This document shows positions 25,164 to 32,542 of a DNA stretch of 32,542 nt, piece by piece; the stretch's first letter is position 1; every line of letters begins with the position of its first letter. The translations under genes and the position numbers were made by a program. Below the pieces are notes generated by a model. The model did not search any database and was not told the DNA's origin. It saw nothing but the letters and a program-made list of their open reading frames with translations. This DNA is from Clostridia bacterium (GTDB lineage Bacteria; Bacillota; Clostridia; Oscillospirales; CAG-272). The stretch covers positions 1-32,542 of the forward strand of contig JAFVSI010000051.1 of assembly GCA_017503865.1 (NCBI GenBank), written 5' to 3'.

Positions 25164-26273
25164 ATGAACGCACAAAATCTTGATAATATGCCCAAGGTTA
25201 AAAAAGAATCTAAAAACAAGATTAGAGTTGAGTTTGACAGAACTCCTCTTAAGGAAAGACTCAAGGCAAAGTTTTTGTCTATGTTCTTTGTAACGAAGGT
25301 TATAATCTACATATTCAGACTCGTATTGCTTGTGGGTGTTTCTTACATCGTTCTTTTCCCGTTCTTCTCACAGATCGCAGGTTCGCTTATGGCACCTGAG
25401 GATTTCATAGATGCAACGGTAAGACTTATCCCTAAGAACTTCACTCTTGACATTTATAAGGCTATTTGGACAGAGCTTGAATACATTACTTCCTTTGCAA
25501 ACACACTTTTCCTTTCTGCAACCGCAGCACTTCTTCAGACCTTTGTCTGCTCGTTTATCGCATACGGTCTTGCAAAGTTTAAGTTCAAAGGTAACAGTAT
25601 CGTATTCCTTTGCGTTATCCTCAGCCTTACGGTTCCTCACCAGACACTTCAGCTCTCGCTCTTCACAAAGTTCAAATACTTTGACATTCTTGGAATCTTC
25701 CAGTTTGTTTCGGGCGGCGGAATCGATTTGTTTGGCACAACAGTTCTCGAGGGTATAAGACTTCTTCCCGCTTCTTGGGATAAGTTCACGGCTAACGGAA
25801 TTGAGCTTACAAATACTTATTGGCCATTCATCATTCTCTCCATCACAGGACTTGCGTTTAAGAACGGACTTTATATCTTTATGCTTCGTCAGTTCTTCCG
25901 TGGAGTTCCCGATGAGCTTGAGGAATCGGCTTACATCGACGGATCGGGCGTTATCCACACTTTCTTTAAGATAATTCTCCCGATCTCCGTTCCTATGATG
26001 ATCACGGTATTCTTGTTCGCATTCTCGTGGCAGTGGACCGACAACTTCTATACCGAGTTGTTTATGACCGGTAAGGACGCTCCGAGACTTATGAAGGACG
26101 TAATTGAAATTCCTTCTTCGCTTACGAAGGAATACCCCGGACAGAACCTGTACTATTCTGCTATTAGAAATACCTGCGGACTTATGATTATAGCCCCGCT
26201 CGTAGTTATGTACCTCTTCTGCCAGAAGTACCTTGTTCAGGGTATCGAGCGTTCCGGACTTACAGCGGACTAA
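25164..26273 (+). CDS. Carbohydrate ABC transporter permease (MalG-like), pair 2
   Basis: The 369-residue protein is longer than the usual 275-295. A polar, basic N-terminus of about 45 residues precedes the first helix. The EAA loop is EESAYIDGSGVIHTFFKIILPIS near 252-275. A roughly 40-residue extracellular insert (about 175-215, FVSGGGIDLFGTTVLEGIRL and onward) sits between middle helices. It would pair with the preceding permease to form a second channel. GGAGG precedes the ATG. It is the last gene of the operon, and a bidirectional terminator lies 40 bases further on. Confidence 0.88.
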   Translation: MNAQNLDNMPKVKKESKNKIRVEFDRTPLKERLKAKFLSMFFVTKVIIYIFRLVLLVGVSYIVLFPFFSQIAGSLMAPEDFIDATVRLIPKNFTLDIYKAIWTELEYITSFANTLFLSATAALLQTFVCSFIAYGLAKFKFKGNSIVFLCVILSLTVPHQTLQLSLFTKFKYFDILGIFQFVSGGGIDLFGTTVLEGIRLLPASWDKFTANGIELTNTYWPFIILSITGLAFKNGLYIFMLRQFFRGVPDELEESAYIDGSGVIHTFFKIILPISVPMMITVFLFAFSWQWTDNFYTELFMTGKDAPRLMKDVIEIPSSLTKEYPGQNLYYSAIRNTCGLMIIAPLVVMYLFCQKYLVQGIERSGLTAD

Positions 26274-26313
26274 TACCAAGTGTATCGGAAACTGTAACAA
26301 AAACAAAAAAATT

Positions 26314-26345
26314 AAGACTGCAACGCAAGTTGCAGTCTTTTTTTT
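26314..26345. terminator. Bidirectional Rho-independent terminator between the transport operon and tadA
   Basis: An 11-bp perfect stem, AAGACTGCAAC/GTTGCAGTCTT, with a 4-base loop has a T-run on the plus side and an A-run before it. It can therefore end both the transport operon and the convergent CPBP–tadA transcript. Confidence 0.95.
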
Positions 26346-26356
26346 GTTTAAATTAT

Positions 26357-26821
26357 TTACTGTTTCTTTTTTCTAAGTTCTTTAAAAAAATCAGAAAGAA
26401 GAGCTTTGCATTCTTCCTCGCAAACACCGCCTGTTATCTCGAAGGCGTGATTGAGAGGATACGAATTTATGTTAAAAAGACTTCCGCAAGCCCCGAAACG
26501 AAGGTCGGGAGCACCGTAAACCACTCGGTCAATGCGGGAATTCACAATAGCTCCCGCACACATAGGGCAGGGCTCAAGAGTAACGTAAAGGGTGCAGCCA
26601 AACAGCCGCCAACCACCAAGCTTTTTACACGCCGCCTCAATTGCAGAAAGCTCTGCGTGTGCGGTTGCAAGCTTCTCGGTCTCGCGAAGATTGAATGCCT
26701 CGCTGATTATAACACCGTCACGAACGATCAGGGCACCAATAGGTACTTCGCCAAGCTCAGCCGCTTTTTGGGCGAGCTTTATGGCTTCGTTCATAAAAAA
26801 AATATCGTCGTTTTCGTTCAT
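26357..26821 (-). CDS. tadA: tRNA-specific adenosine deaminase TadA
   Basis: The 154-residue enzyme converts A34 to inosine in the anticodon of tRNA-Arg(ACG). The zinc site and catalytic Glu are HAE (H55, E57) and PCPMCAG (C85, C88). DRVVYGAPDLRFGACGS is the family-typical following stretch, and the length fits. The start follows AAAGAGG. It lies 19 bases after the CPBP protease gene and is likely co-transcribed with it. Confidence 0.93.
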   Translation of the reverse strand: MNENDDIFFMNEAIKLAQKAAELGEVPIGALIVRDGVIISEAFNLRETEKLATAHAELSAIEAACKKLGGWRLFGCTLYVTLEPCPMCAGAIVNSRIDRVVYGAPDLRFGACGSLFNINSYPLNHAFEITGGVCEEECKALLSDFFKELRKKKQ

Positions 26822-26840
26822 AATGCCTCTTTAAAAATTA

Positions 26841-27824
26841 TTATAAGAAGATTTGAGCAAGGCACAGACTTGCTGAAATAATTGTAAAAATCAGTACAGT
26901 GGGGGAAAGGAAAAAAGTCTTTGCTTGATTTGTGCTAAGCTCGTACTTTGTGTAATTCACAGAGGGGATTTCAATTTTCTCAAAGAAGCCGTCAGTGCAC
27001 GTCTTTTTTTGTTCAGCTTCTTTAATAATAAGCATCAACACCGAAGCAAAGCCCGCTGCAAAAACGATGAGAGTCAAAGTAATTCCTAAAATGTTAGAAG
27101 TTTTTTCACTGTAATTCGAAGCAAAGAATTGCTGAATTACCGATATGAGGTTGTTTGAAAAATGTATCAAAAAAACGCACAAAAACGATCTTGTTCTCGA
27201 ATAGGCACATCCGAGCACGATTCCCGCCATCGTTGCATAAAAAATCTGCAACACGTTTTGGTGCATAAGACCGAAGAGAATAGAGCTTGCAATTATTGCA
27301 AAGCCTTCGCCGTAGGGGGAGAGTGCCGATAAAATGGTTTTTCTAAAAAGAAATTCCTCGCAAAATCCCGGCACAAGTGCAAGTGTTACCGCACTTAAGA
27401 GAAAATCCACAAAAGTCATCTCGTTTTCGGTTGGGAGAACGTTCCCAGACACACCGAGAGCTGATGCTAATATTGAATTAACGTATGCCGCTGCTGTTAT
27501 TATTCCGATACAAGCGAAAACCGTGAATTCCATCATAGACGGTGAGCATTTCGGCTTTGGTCTTACGTATGCCTTTGCTTCGACATTTTTATTGAGTCTA
27601 AGGCAAATCAAAGCAGGTACTAAAAAGACGGCTAAATACATAAGCCCCGTTGAAATCTCTGTGACGATATTTGCAACTGTCCCACTTCCGAGGCTTGGAT
27701 GCACAATGGCGTGAAAAATCTGATAAATAGGGATATATAAAGCTTGATACATTGCTATAAATACAAGCAATGCCACACCGATATTCTGTGCGTTTTTTTT
27801 AAATTTTTTGTCGTGTTCGTTCAT
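26841..27824 (-). CDS. CPBP-family intramembrane metalloprotease
   Basis: The 327-residue polytopic protein carries the CPBP (Abi/Rce1-like) motifs. CEEFLFRKTI has the paired Glu E156-E157 and R161, FGLMHQ has H188, and LIHFSNNL has H221 and N225. About eight hydrophobic segments are seen, including two at the end. Family members are membrane proteases or protease-like proteins with roles such as bacteriocin immunity and peptide maturation; the substrate here is unknown. A perfect consensus promoter lies upstream on the minus strand. It precedes tadA in the same transcript. Confidence 0.87.
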   Translation of the reverse strand: MNEHDKKFKKNAQNIGVALLVFIAMYQALYIPIYQIFHAIVHPSLGSGTVANIVTEISTGLMYLAVFLVPALICLRLNKNVEAKAYVRPKPKCSPSMMEFTVFACIGIITAAAYVNSILASALGVSGNVLPTENEMTFVDFLLSAVTLALVPGFCEEFLFRKTILSALSPYGEGFAIIASSILFGLMHQNVLQIFYATMAGIVLGCAYSRTRSFLCVFLIHFSNNLISVIQQFFASNYSEKTSNILGITLTLIVFAAGFASVLMLIIKEAEQKKTCTDGFFEKIEIPSVNYTKYELSTNQAKTFFLSPTVLIFTIISASLCLAQIFL

Positions 27825-27862
27825 TTATCTAAAATCTCCTAAATTGCGTTAGGGTTATAATT

Positions 27863-27891
27863 ATTATACTTCAAAAATATCTCTTTGTCAA
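27863..27891 (-). promoter_or_regulatory. Consensus sigma-A promoter for the CPBP–tadA unit
   Basis: On the minus strand, perfect TTGACA (27886-27891) and perfect TATAAT (27863-27868) are 17 bases apart. Confidence 0.88.
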
Positions 27892-27900
27892 TCTTCACCC

Positions 27901-27929
27901 TTGATATTATAAGAGCTTTGTGATAAAAT
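27901..27929 (+). promoter_or_regulatory. Sigma-A promoter for the metallophosphoesterase gene
   Basis: TTGATA (27901-27906) and TAAAAT (27924-27929) are 17 bases apart. The promoter lies back-to-back with the CPBP promoter, 9 bases away. Confidence 0.7.
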
Positions 27930-27960
27930 ATTTTTAAGTTACCTATTTTGTGAGGCTTTA

Positions 27961-28725
27961 ATGAAATTATCCAAGTATAGCATAAAAAACGAAAAATTTT
28001 TAAAGAAAATAAGAATTGCAGTTATAAGCGACTTGCATGGCTCTGACGTGGATTCTGCCGTGTCCTTGTTGCAAAAAAACGGTCCCGACATTATCTTAGC
28101 TGCGGGAGACATTCTTGAACGCATTGATGGCGTGGGTGAGAAAATTAATAAGATGAACGAAAAGGGCTTCGAGCTTCTTTGCTCTGTTGCAAAGATCGCA
28201 CCGACCTTTTATTCTCTTGGCAATCACGAGCTTGGCGGAACGGGCTCTTGGGGAATGGGTTTTCGCACTCGCCGCCCCGAGAGAGCCGAGTGGAGCGAGG
28301 AAAATCTTGCCCGAATTAAAGATAGCGGTGTTGTTTTGCTTGATGACTCGTTCGTTTTTTTCGAGGGGATTGCTATAGGAGGGCTGACGTCTGGCATTCT
28401 TAACGGTGGCGGTGAGCCGAATATTCATTGGATTGACGAGTTTTGCCGTGCGGGGTGTCCGAAAATTCTGATTTGTCACCATCCCGAATACTATGAAAAA
28501 TATCTTCGTGAAAAGAATATTGACCTTGTCGCTTCGGGACACGCACACGGCGGTCAATGGCGTTTTTTTGGCAGAGGAGTTTTCGCACCGGGGCAGGGAA
28601 TTTTTCCAAAATACACGAAGGGGATTTACGAAAACCGTCTTACTGTCAGTGCAGGGCTCAAAAAAGGCGGTATGATACCGAGAATATTCAATGAGCCCGA
28701 GGTAGTAATTGTCAGCATAAATTAA
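27961..28725 (+). CDS. Calcineurin-like metallophosphoesterase (YkuE/YaeI-like)
   Basis: The 254-residue protein has the complete metal-ligand series: SDLHG (D24, H26), AAGD (D50), LGNHE (N88, H89), LICHHPEYY and SGHAHGGQ. The GHAHGGQW ending and the KGIYENRLTVSAGL stretch are typical of the YkuE/YaeI branch, which is membrane-linked or secreted in many bacteria. This protein has no clear signal or membrane segment, so it is probably cytosolic. The substrate is unknown. GTGAGG precedes the ATG. It is a single gene divergent from the CPBP gene. Confidence 0.87.
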   Translation: MKLSKYSIKNEKFLKKIRIAVISDLHGSDVDSAVSLLQKNGPDIILAAGDILERIDGVGEKINKMNEKGFELLCSVAKIAPTFYSLGNHELGGTGSWGMGFRTRRPERAEWSEENLARIKDSGVVLLDDSFVFFEGIAIGGLTSGILNGGGEPNIHWIDEFCRAGCPKILICHHPEYYEKYLREKNIDLVASGHAHGGQWRFFGRGVFAPGQGIFPKYTKGIYENRLTVSAGLKKGGMIPRIFNEPEVVIVSIN

Positions 28726-28738
28726 ATGCTGAAATTCG

Positions 28739-28767
28739 TTGACTTTTTTCGAAAGATATTATATAAT
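28739..28767 (+). promoter_or_regulatory. Sigma-A promoter for the aconitase–icd pair
   Basis: TTGACT (28739-28744) and perfect TATAAT (28762-28767) are 17 bases apart. They are followed by a leader of about 36 nt and AAGGAGG. Confidence 0.85.
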
Positions 28768-28809
28768 ATTTTATTATGCCTATTGTTTTAACGGTCAAGG
28801 AGGTCTTAT

Positions 28810-31053
28810 ATGATAAAGTTGACACAAAGCGGAGTTTATCTTGTTGACGGCAAGGTCTCGAAAGTCTCCGACGTCTCGCCCGAGCTTGCGAGAAAAAATA
28901 CTATTGCTTATTCGATTCTTTCGTCGCACAACACAAGCGGTGACGATAAGAATCTCAAGATAAAATTCGATGCTCTCGTTTCGCACGATATCACCTACGT
29001 TGGTATCATTCAAACTGCACGTGCGAGCGGACTTACGGAATTTCCGATTCCTTACGCTATGACGAACTGCCACAACTCGCTTTGTGCGGTTGGCGGAACT
29101 ATAAACGAGGACGACCACGTTTTCGGTCTTTCTGCGGCAAAGAAATACGGCGGAATCTACGTTCCCGCAAACCAGAGCGTTATTCACTCTTACGCCCGTG
29201 AAGAACTTGCGGGCTGCGGCAAGATGATACTCGGCTCCGACTCGCACACAAGATACGGTGCTCTTGGTACTATGGGCGTTGGCGAGGGCGGCCCCGAGCT
29301 TGTAAAGCAGCTTCTTAAGAACACTTACGATATTAAGTCTCCCGAGGTAGTTCTCGTTTACCTTACGGGTACGCCTAAGAAGGGAATTGGCCCTCACGAC
29401 GTTGCTATTGCACTTGTTGGAGCGACATTTGCAAGCGGTTTTGTAAAAAACAAGGTACTTGAATTTGTTGGTCCCGGTGTTAAGAATCTTCCCATCGATT
29501 TCAGAAACGGAATTGACGTTATGACCACCGAGACTACCTGTCTTTCTTCCATTTGGGAGACTGACGAGGTGACGAAGAAGCATTATGCTGCACACGGACG
29601 TCCCGAGGATTACAAGGAGCTTAAGCCCGGCAATGTGGCGTACTATGACGCTATGATAGAAATAGATCTCTCGAAGATGGAGTCGATGATAGCTCTTCCT
29701 TTCCATCCCTCGAACGCCTATACTATCCACGAATTTCTCGAAAATGCCGAGGAGATACTCGCAAAGGTAGATGCCGAGGCAAAGGTTAAATTCCCGAAGT
29801 CGAACCTTAATCTTGTGTCTAAGGTTAGAGAGGACGGAAGTGTCCTCGCTGACCAGGGCATAATCGCAGGCTGTGCGGGCGGAATGTTCGACAGCATTGA
29901 CGAGGCTGCGGCTATTCTTCGTGACAAGTCCTGCGGAAACGGATATTTCTCGCTTTCGGTATATCCCACGAGCGTTCCCGTATCCCTTGAGCTTACAAAG
30001 ATAGGCGTGTCTGCCGAGCTTCTCAGTGCGGGTGCTGTGATAAAACCCTCTTTCTGCGGACCTTGCTTCGGTGCGGGTGACGTGCCTGCAAACAACGGTC
30101 TGTCACTCCGTCATACAACGAGAAATTTCCCCAACCGTGAAGGCTCAAAGCCCGGTGAAGGACAGATTTCGGGCGTTGCACTTATGGACGCTCGCAGTAT
30201 TGCGGCAACGGCGGCAAACGGTGGAATTATTACTGCCGCGACCGATATAGATTACGATTTCGAGCCCCGTGAATACCACTTCGACAAGTCTGTTTACGAA
30301 AAGAGAGTTTACTACGGCTACGGCAAGGCTGATAAGGACGCAGAGCTTATTCTCGGCCCTAACATTACCGATTGGCCACGTCAGTACGAGCTCTCTGACA
30401 ATCTTCTCGTAAAGCTTACTGCTGTAATTCACGATCCCGTTACTACTACCGACGAGCTTATTCCTTCGGGTGAGACCTCGTCCTACCGTTCAAATCCTCT
30501 CCGTCTTTCAGAGTTCGCCCTCTCCCGCCGTGTCCCCGAGTACGTAGGACGCTGTAAAGAGGTGGCTCTGGCTGAGGCTGAGAGAAGAAACGGCGGCAAC
30601 ACCGATGAAATTTCGGCAGTTCTTTCAAAGCTTGGCAGAGAGAATGAAATTGAAAATACTCAGTTTGGCTCTTGCGTATTTGCAAACAAGCCGGGTGACG
30701 GCTCTGCACGTGAGCAGGCAGCGTCCTGCCAGAAGGTTCTTGGCGGTTTTGCGAATATCTGCTATGAATTCGCCACAAAGCGTTACCGCTCGAACTGCAT
30801 CAACTGGGGAATTTTGCCCTTCACGCTTGATCCCGATACTAAGTTTGAGTACGAGGTCGGTGACTACGTATTCGTTGGAGATATAAGAAAGGGAATTATC
30901 GAGGGTAAAGAAGAGTTCTCGGCAAAGGTAGTCCGTGCTGACGGACGAGTTGAGGATATCACCCTTTACGTCAAGGGACTTACTCCCGACGAGAAGGATA
31001 TAATTCTCGACGGCTGTCTTATGAACTACTATAAGACTCACAACAACGATTGA
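28810..31053 (+). CDS. Aconitate hydratase (YbhJ-like clostridial aconitase)
   Basis: The 747-residue Fe-S hydratase should isomerise citrate to isocitrate. Family motifs are GSDSHTRYGALGTMGVGEGG (about 143-162), AGCAGG (near 355) and PSFCGPCFGAGD (about 413-424); their cysteines are the expected ligands of the 4Fe-4S cluster. A C-terminal swivel domain follows, with YRSNCINWGILPF. The length and sequence fit the 'hydratase'/YbhJ group rather than classical AcnA (about 890) or AcnB (about 865). Pairing with isocitrate dehydrogenase directly downstream supports true aconitase activity. AAGGAGG lies 7 bases before the ATG. Confidence 0.87.
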   Translation: MIKLTQSGVYLVDGKVSKVSDVSPELARKNTIAYSILSSHNTSGDDKNLKIKFDALVSHDITYVGIIQTARASGLTEFPIPYAMTNCHNSLCAVGGTINEDDHVFGLSAAKKYGGIYVPANQSVIHSYAREELAGCGKMILGSDSHTRYGALGTMGVGEGGPELVKQLLKNTYDIKSPEVVLVYLTGTPKKGIGPHDVAIALVGATFASGFVKNKVLEFVGPGVKNLPIDFRNGIDVMTTETTCLSSIWETDEVTKKHYAAHGRPEDYKELKPGNVAYYDAMIEIDLSKMESMIALPFHPSNAYTIHEFLENAEEILAKVDAEAKVKFPKSNLNLVSKVREDGSVLADQGIIAGCAGGMFDSIDEAAAILRDKSCGNGYFSLSVYPTSVPVSLELTKIGVSAELLSAGAVIKPSFCGPCFGAGDVPANNGLSLRHTTRNFPNREGSKPGEGQISGVALMDARSIAATAANGGIITAATDIDYDFEPREYHFDKSVYEKRVYYGYGKADKDAELILGPNITDWPRQYELSDNLLVKLTAVIHDPVTTTDELIPSGETSSYRSNPLRLSEFALSRRVPEYVGRCKEVALAEAERRNGGNTDEISAVLSKLGRENEIENTQFGSCVFANKPGDGSAREQAASCQKVLGGFANICYEFATKRYRSNCINWGILPFTLDPDTKFEYEVGDYVFVGDIRKGIIEGKEEFSAKVVRADGRVEDITLYVKGLTPDEKDIILDGCLMNYYKTHNND

Positions 31054-31108
31054 TTCCCGCAAGGGTTCAAAATATAAATTTTTTCAAACTGTTCGGAGGT
31101 ATTGAACT

Positions 31109-32323
31109 ATGAAAAAAATTAAAATGACTACGCCGCTTGTCGAAATGGACGGCGACGAAATGACCAGAATTCTCTGGAAAATGATAAAGGATGAGCTTCT
31201 TTTGCCCTTTATCGACCTCAAGACCGAGTATTATGACCTCGGACTTGTTGAAAGAGAAAAGACAAAGGATAAGGTAACCTTTGACTCGGCTTACGCAACC
31301 CAAAAATATGGGGTTGCCGTAAAATGTGCGACAATTACGCCTAACAAGCAGAGAGTTGAGGAGTATAATCTTTCAGAGATGTGGAAGAGCCCAAACGGAA
31401 CTATCCGTGCAATTCTCGACGGTACCGTTTTCCGTGCCCCCATACTTATCGACTCGATAAAGCCTGCGGTAAAGAATTGGAAAAAGCCTATCACTATCGC
31501 CCGTCACGCATACGGTGACGTGTATAAGGCAACCGAGCACAGAGTCGAGGGCGAGGGAAAGGCTGAGCTTGTCTTTACGGGCAAGGACGGAAGCGTTTTC
31601 CGCGAGACTATTTACGACTTTGAGTGTGGAGGAGTGCTTCAGGGGCAGTACAACAAGGATAGCTCGATAATTTCCTTTGCACATTCTTGTTTCAAGTTTG
31701 CGATAGACACAAAGCAGGACCTCTGGTTCTCTACAAAGGACACTATCTCTAAGAAGTATGACCAGACCTTCAAGCTTATTTTCCAGGATATTTACGAAAA
31801 GGAATACAAGGAAAAATTCAAGGAGCTTGGAATCGAGTATTTCTACACACTTATAGACGATGCGGTAGCACGTGTTATTAGAAGTGAGGGCGGATATATC
31901 TGGGCTTGCAAGAACTATGACGGAGACGTTATGTCCGATATGGTTTCAACCGCATTCGGCTCGCTCGCTATGATGACCTCTGTTCTCGTTTCTCCCGACG
32001 GAAAGTACGAGTACGAGGCGGCACACGGAACGGTTACAAGACACTATTACCGTTATCTCAAGGGTGAGGATACCTCGACAAACCCGATGGCGACTATCTT
32101 CGCTTGGTCGGGTGCACTCCGCAAGAGAGGTGAGCTTGACGGACTCTCGGATCTCGTTGATTTTGCAGATAAGCTCGAGGCAGCTTGTATCAAGACTCTT
32201 GACGACGGAATTATGACAAAGGACCTTGTAGGTCTTGTCAGCGAGGGATATACCGCGACCGCCGTCAACAGTATAGGTTTTATCAAAGCCATAAGAGAGA
32301 GACTTGAGGCGTCTCTTGCTTAA
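31109..32323 (+). CDS. icd: NADP-dependent isocitrate dehydrogenase, homodimeric (eukaryote-like) type
   Basis: The 404-residue enzyme oxidises isocitrate to 2-oxoglutarate and CO2. It begins [17 protein letters not shown] and has [75 protein letters not shown] and [12 protein letters not shown]. This is the pattern of the class shared with animal IDH1/IDH2 rather than the E. coli Icd. It lies 55 bases after aconitase behind CGGAGG. Together they provide 2-oxoglutarate for glutamate synthesis and make NADPH. Citrate synthase is not in the window. Confidence 0.93.
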   Translation: MKKIKMTTPLVEMDGDEMTRILWKMIKDELLLPFIDLKTEYYDLGLVEREKTKDKVTFDSAYATQKYGVAVKCATITPNKQRVEEYNLSEMWKSPNGTIRAILDGTVFRAPILIDSIKPAVKNWKKPITIARHAYGDVYKATEHRVEGEGKAELVFTGKDGSVFRETIYDFECGGVLQGQYNKDSSIISFAHSCFKFAIDTKQDLWFSTKDTISKKYDQTFKLIFQDIYEKEYKEKFKELGIEYFYTLIDDAVARVIRSEGGYIWACKNYDGDVMSDMVSTAFGSLAMMTSVLVSPDGKYEYEAAHGTVTRHYYRYLKGEDTSTNPMATIFAWSGALRKRGELDGLSDLVDFADKLEAACIKTLDDGIMTKDLVGLVSEGYTATAVNSIGFIKAIRERLEASLA

Positions 32324-32342
32324 TAATTGGTGTATAATTTAT

Positions 32343-32374
32343 GCGGGGAGTTCCTAACAAAAGGGACTCCCCGC
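32343..32374 (+). terminator. icd: Hairpin terminator after icd
   Basis: A 12-bp stem, GCGGGGAGTTCC/GGGACTCCCCGC (one GU), with an 8-base loop is followed by the T-rich but interrupted TGTCATTATTTTAT. The stem is strong and the U-tract imperfect. Confidence 0.75.
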
Positions 32375-32401
32375 TGTCATTATTTTATATTTCAAATTTT
32401 G

Positions 32402-32542
32402 ATTTATCGAACGGATTGGGAAAAGTGGTTTAAAAGTTTTTGCGTCTCTTTTTTCAAAAAGAGACCGCAATCCAACGCGCGTAGCGTTGGTCGCTCGTCG
32501 CAACGAGCGAAACTCCCCTATCGTTCGAAACGCCACGAAGGG
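32402..32542 (+). repeat. Interspersed intergenic repeat, copy 2 (runs off the window)
   Basis: The stretch begins ATTTATCGAACGG (32402-32414), as in copy 1, then GGTTTAAAAGTTTTT. Three successive hairpins follow: GTCTCTTTT/AAAAGAGAC (32444-32452 with 32457-32465), CCAACGC/GCGTTGG (32472-32478 with 32484-32490) and TCGCTCG/CGAGCGA (32491-32497 with 32504-32510). The stems differ in sequence from those of copy 1 but occupy the same relative place. The repeat is at a gene 3' end, just after the icd terminator. Confidence 0.7.

Noticed and set aside
28795..29730. 311-codon open frame antisense to aconitase
   Set aside because: The plus-strand aconitase is unmistakable, and the antisense frame has no supporting signal.
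1..32542. The two terminal repeats as ends of one 32-kb mobile element
   Set aside because: The interior is mostly housekeeping genes with no integrase, transposase or conjugation genes. Independent copies of a dispersed repeat are more likely.

Overview
The window looks like chromosomal DNA of an anaerobic, probably gut-associated Clostridia (Bacillota). This is inferred from the strong AGGAGG-type ribosome binding sites, sigma-A promoters with 17-base spacers, a TrmK–Nif3 pair, a two-gene minimal SUF (SMS-type) Fe-S module, CUT1-type ABC transport without a local ATPase, and a clostridial aconitase/isocitrate dehydrogenase pair. I cannot name the genus. No tRNA, rRNA, CRISPR array or transposase was seen.

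Layout. 139-2422 (minus) is a four-gene operon: zinc-ribbon membrane protein, isoprenylcysteine methyltransferase-like protein, small membrane protein, PHP phosphoesterase. 2530-5281 is a candidate small genomic island next to the 3' end of rlmD. It carries a DUF2971-like gene and an unusual lipoprotein / leucine-rich repeat / transmembrane / HNH nuclease fusion. It is bounded by a 14-base direct repeat and a second rlmD-like 3' tail. 5246-9044 (minus) is a housekeeping operon: DUF1858 protein, trmK, Nif3-like, metallophosphatase, rlmD. 9196-12293 (plus) has prfB (RF2 without the programmed frameshift) and then sufC-sufB with a strong terminator.

The centre, 12732-26345 (plus), is a seven-gene transport operon. 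It starts at a good promoter and a structured leader of about 130 nt, and ends at a clear terminator. It encodes a 1144-residue solute-binding protein with a carbohydrate-binding-like domain, an ordinary permease pair, a secreted NHL-propeller/TPR/Yip1 membrane fusion, a 1232-residue secreted DUF5696-like barrel protein with a long helical tail, and a second permease pair with enlarged extracellular loops. It probably captures, senses or trims a polymeric or complex sugar and imports the product, using an ATPase encoded elsewhere. The substrate cannot be read from the sequence.

26357-27824 (minus) holds tadA and a CPBP membrane protease. 27961-28725 (plus) is a metallophosphoesterase, divergent from the CPBP gene. 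28810-32323 (plus) is aconitase followed by NADP-type isocitrate dehydrogenase, which together would take citrate to 2-oxoglutarate. Both window ends carry inverted copies of one interspersed intergenic repeat with a conserved core and variable hairpins.
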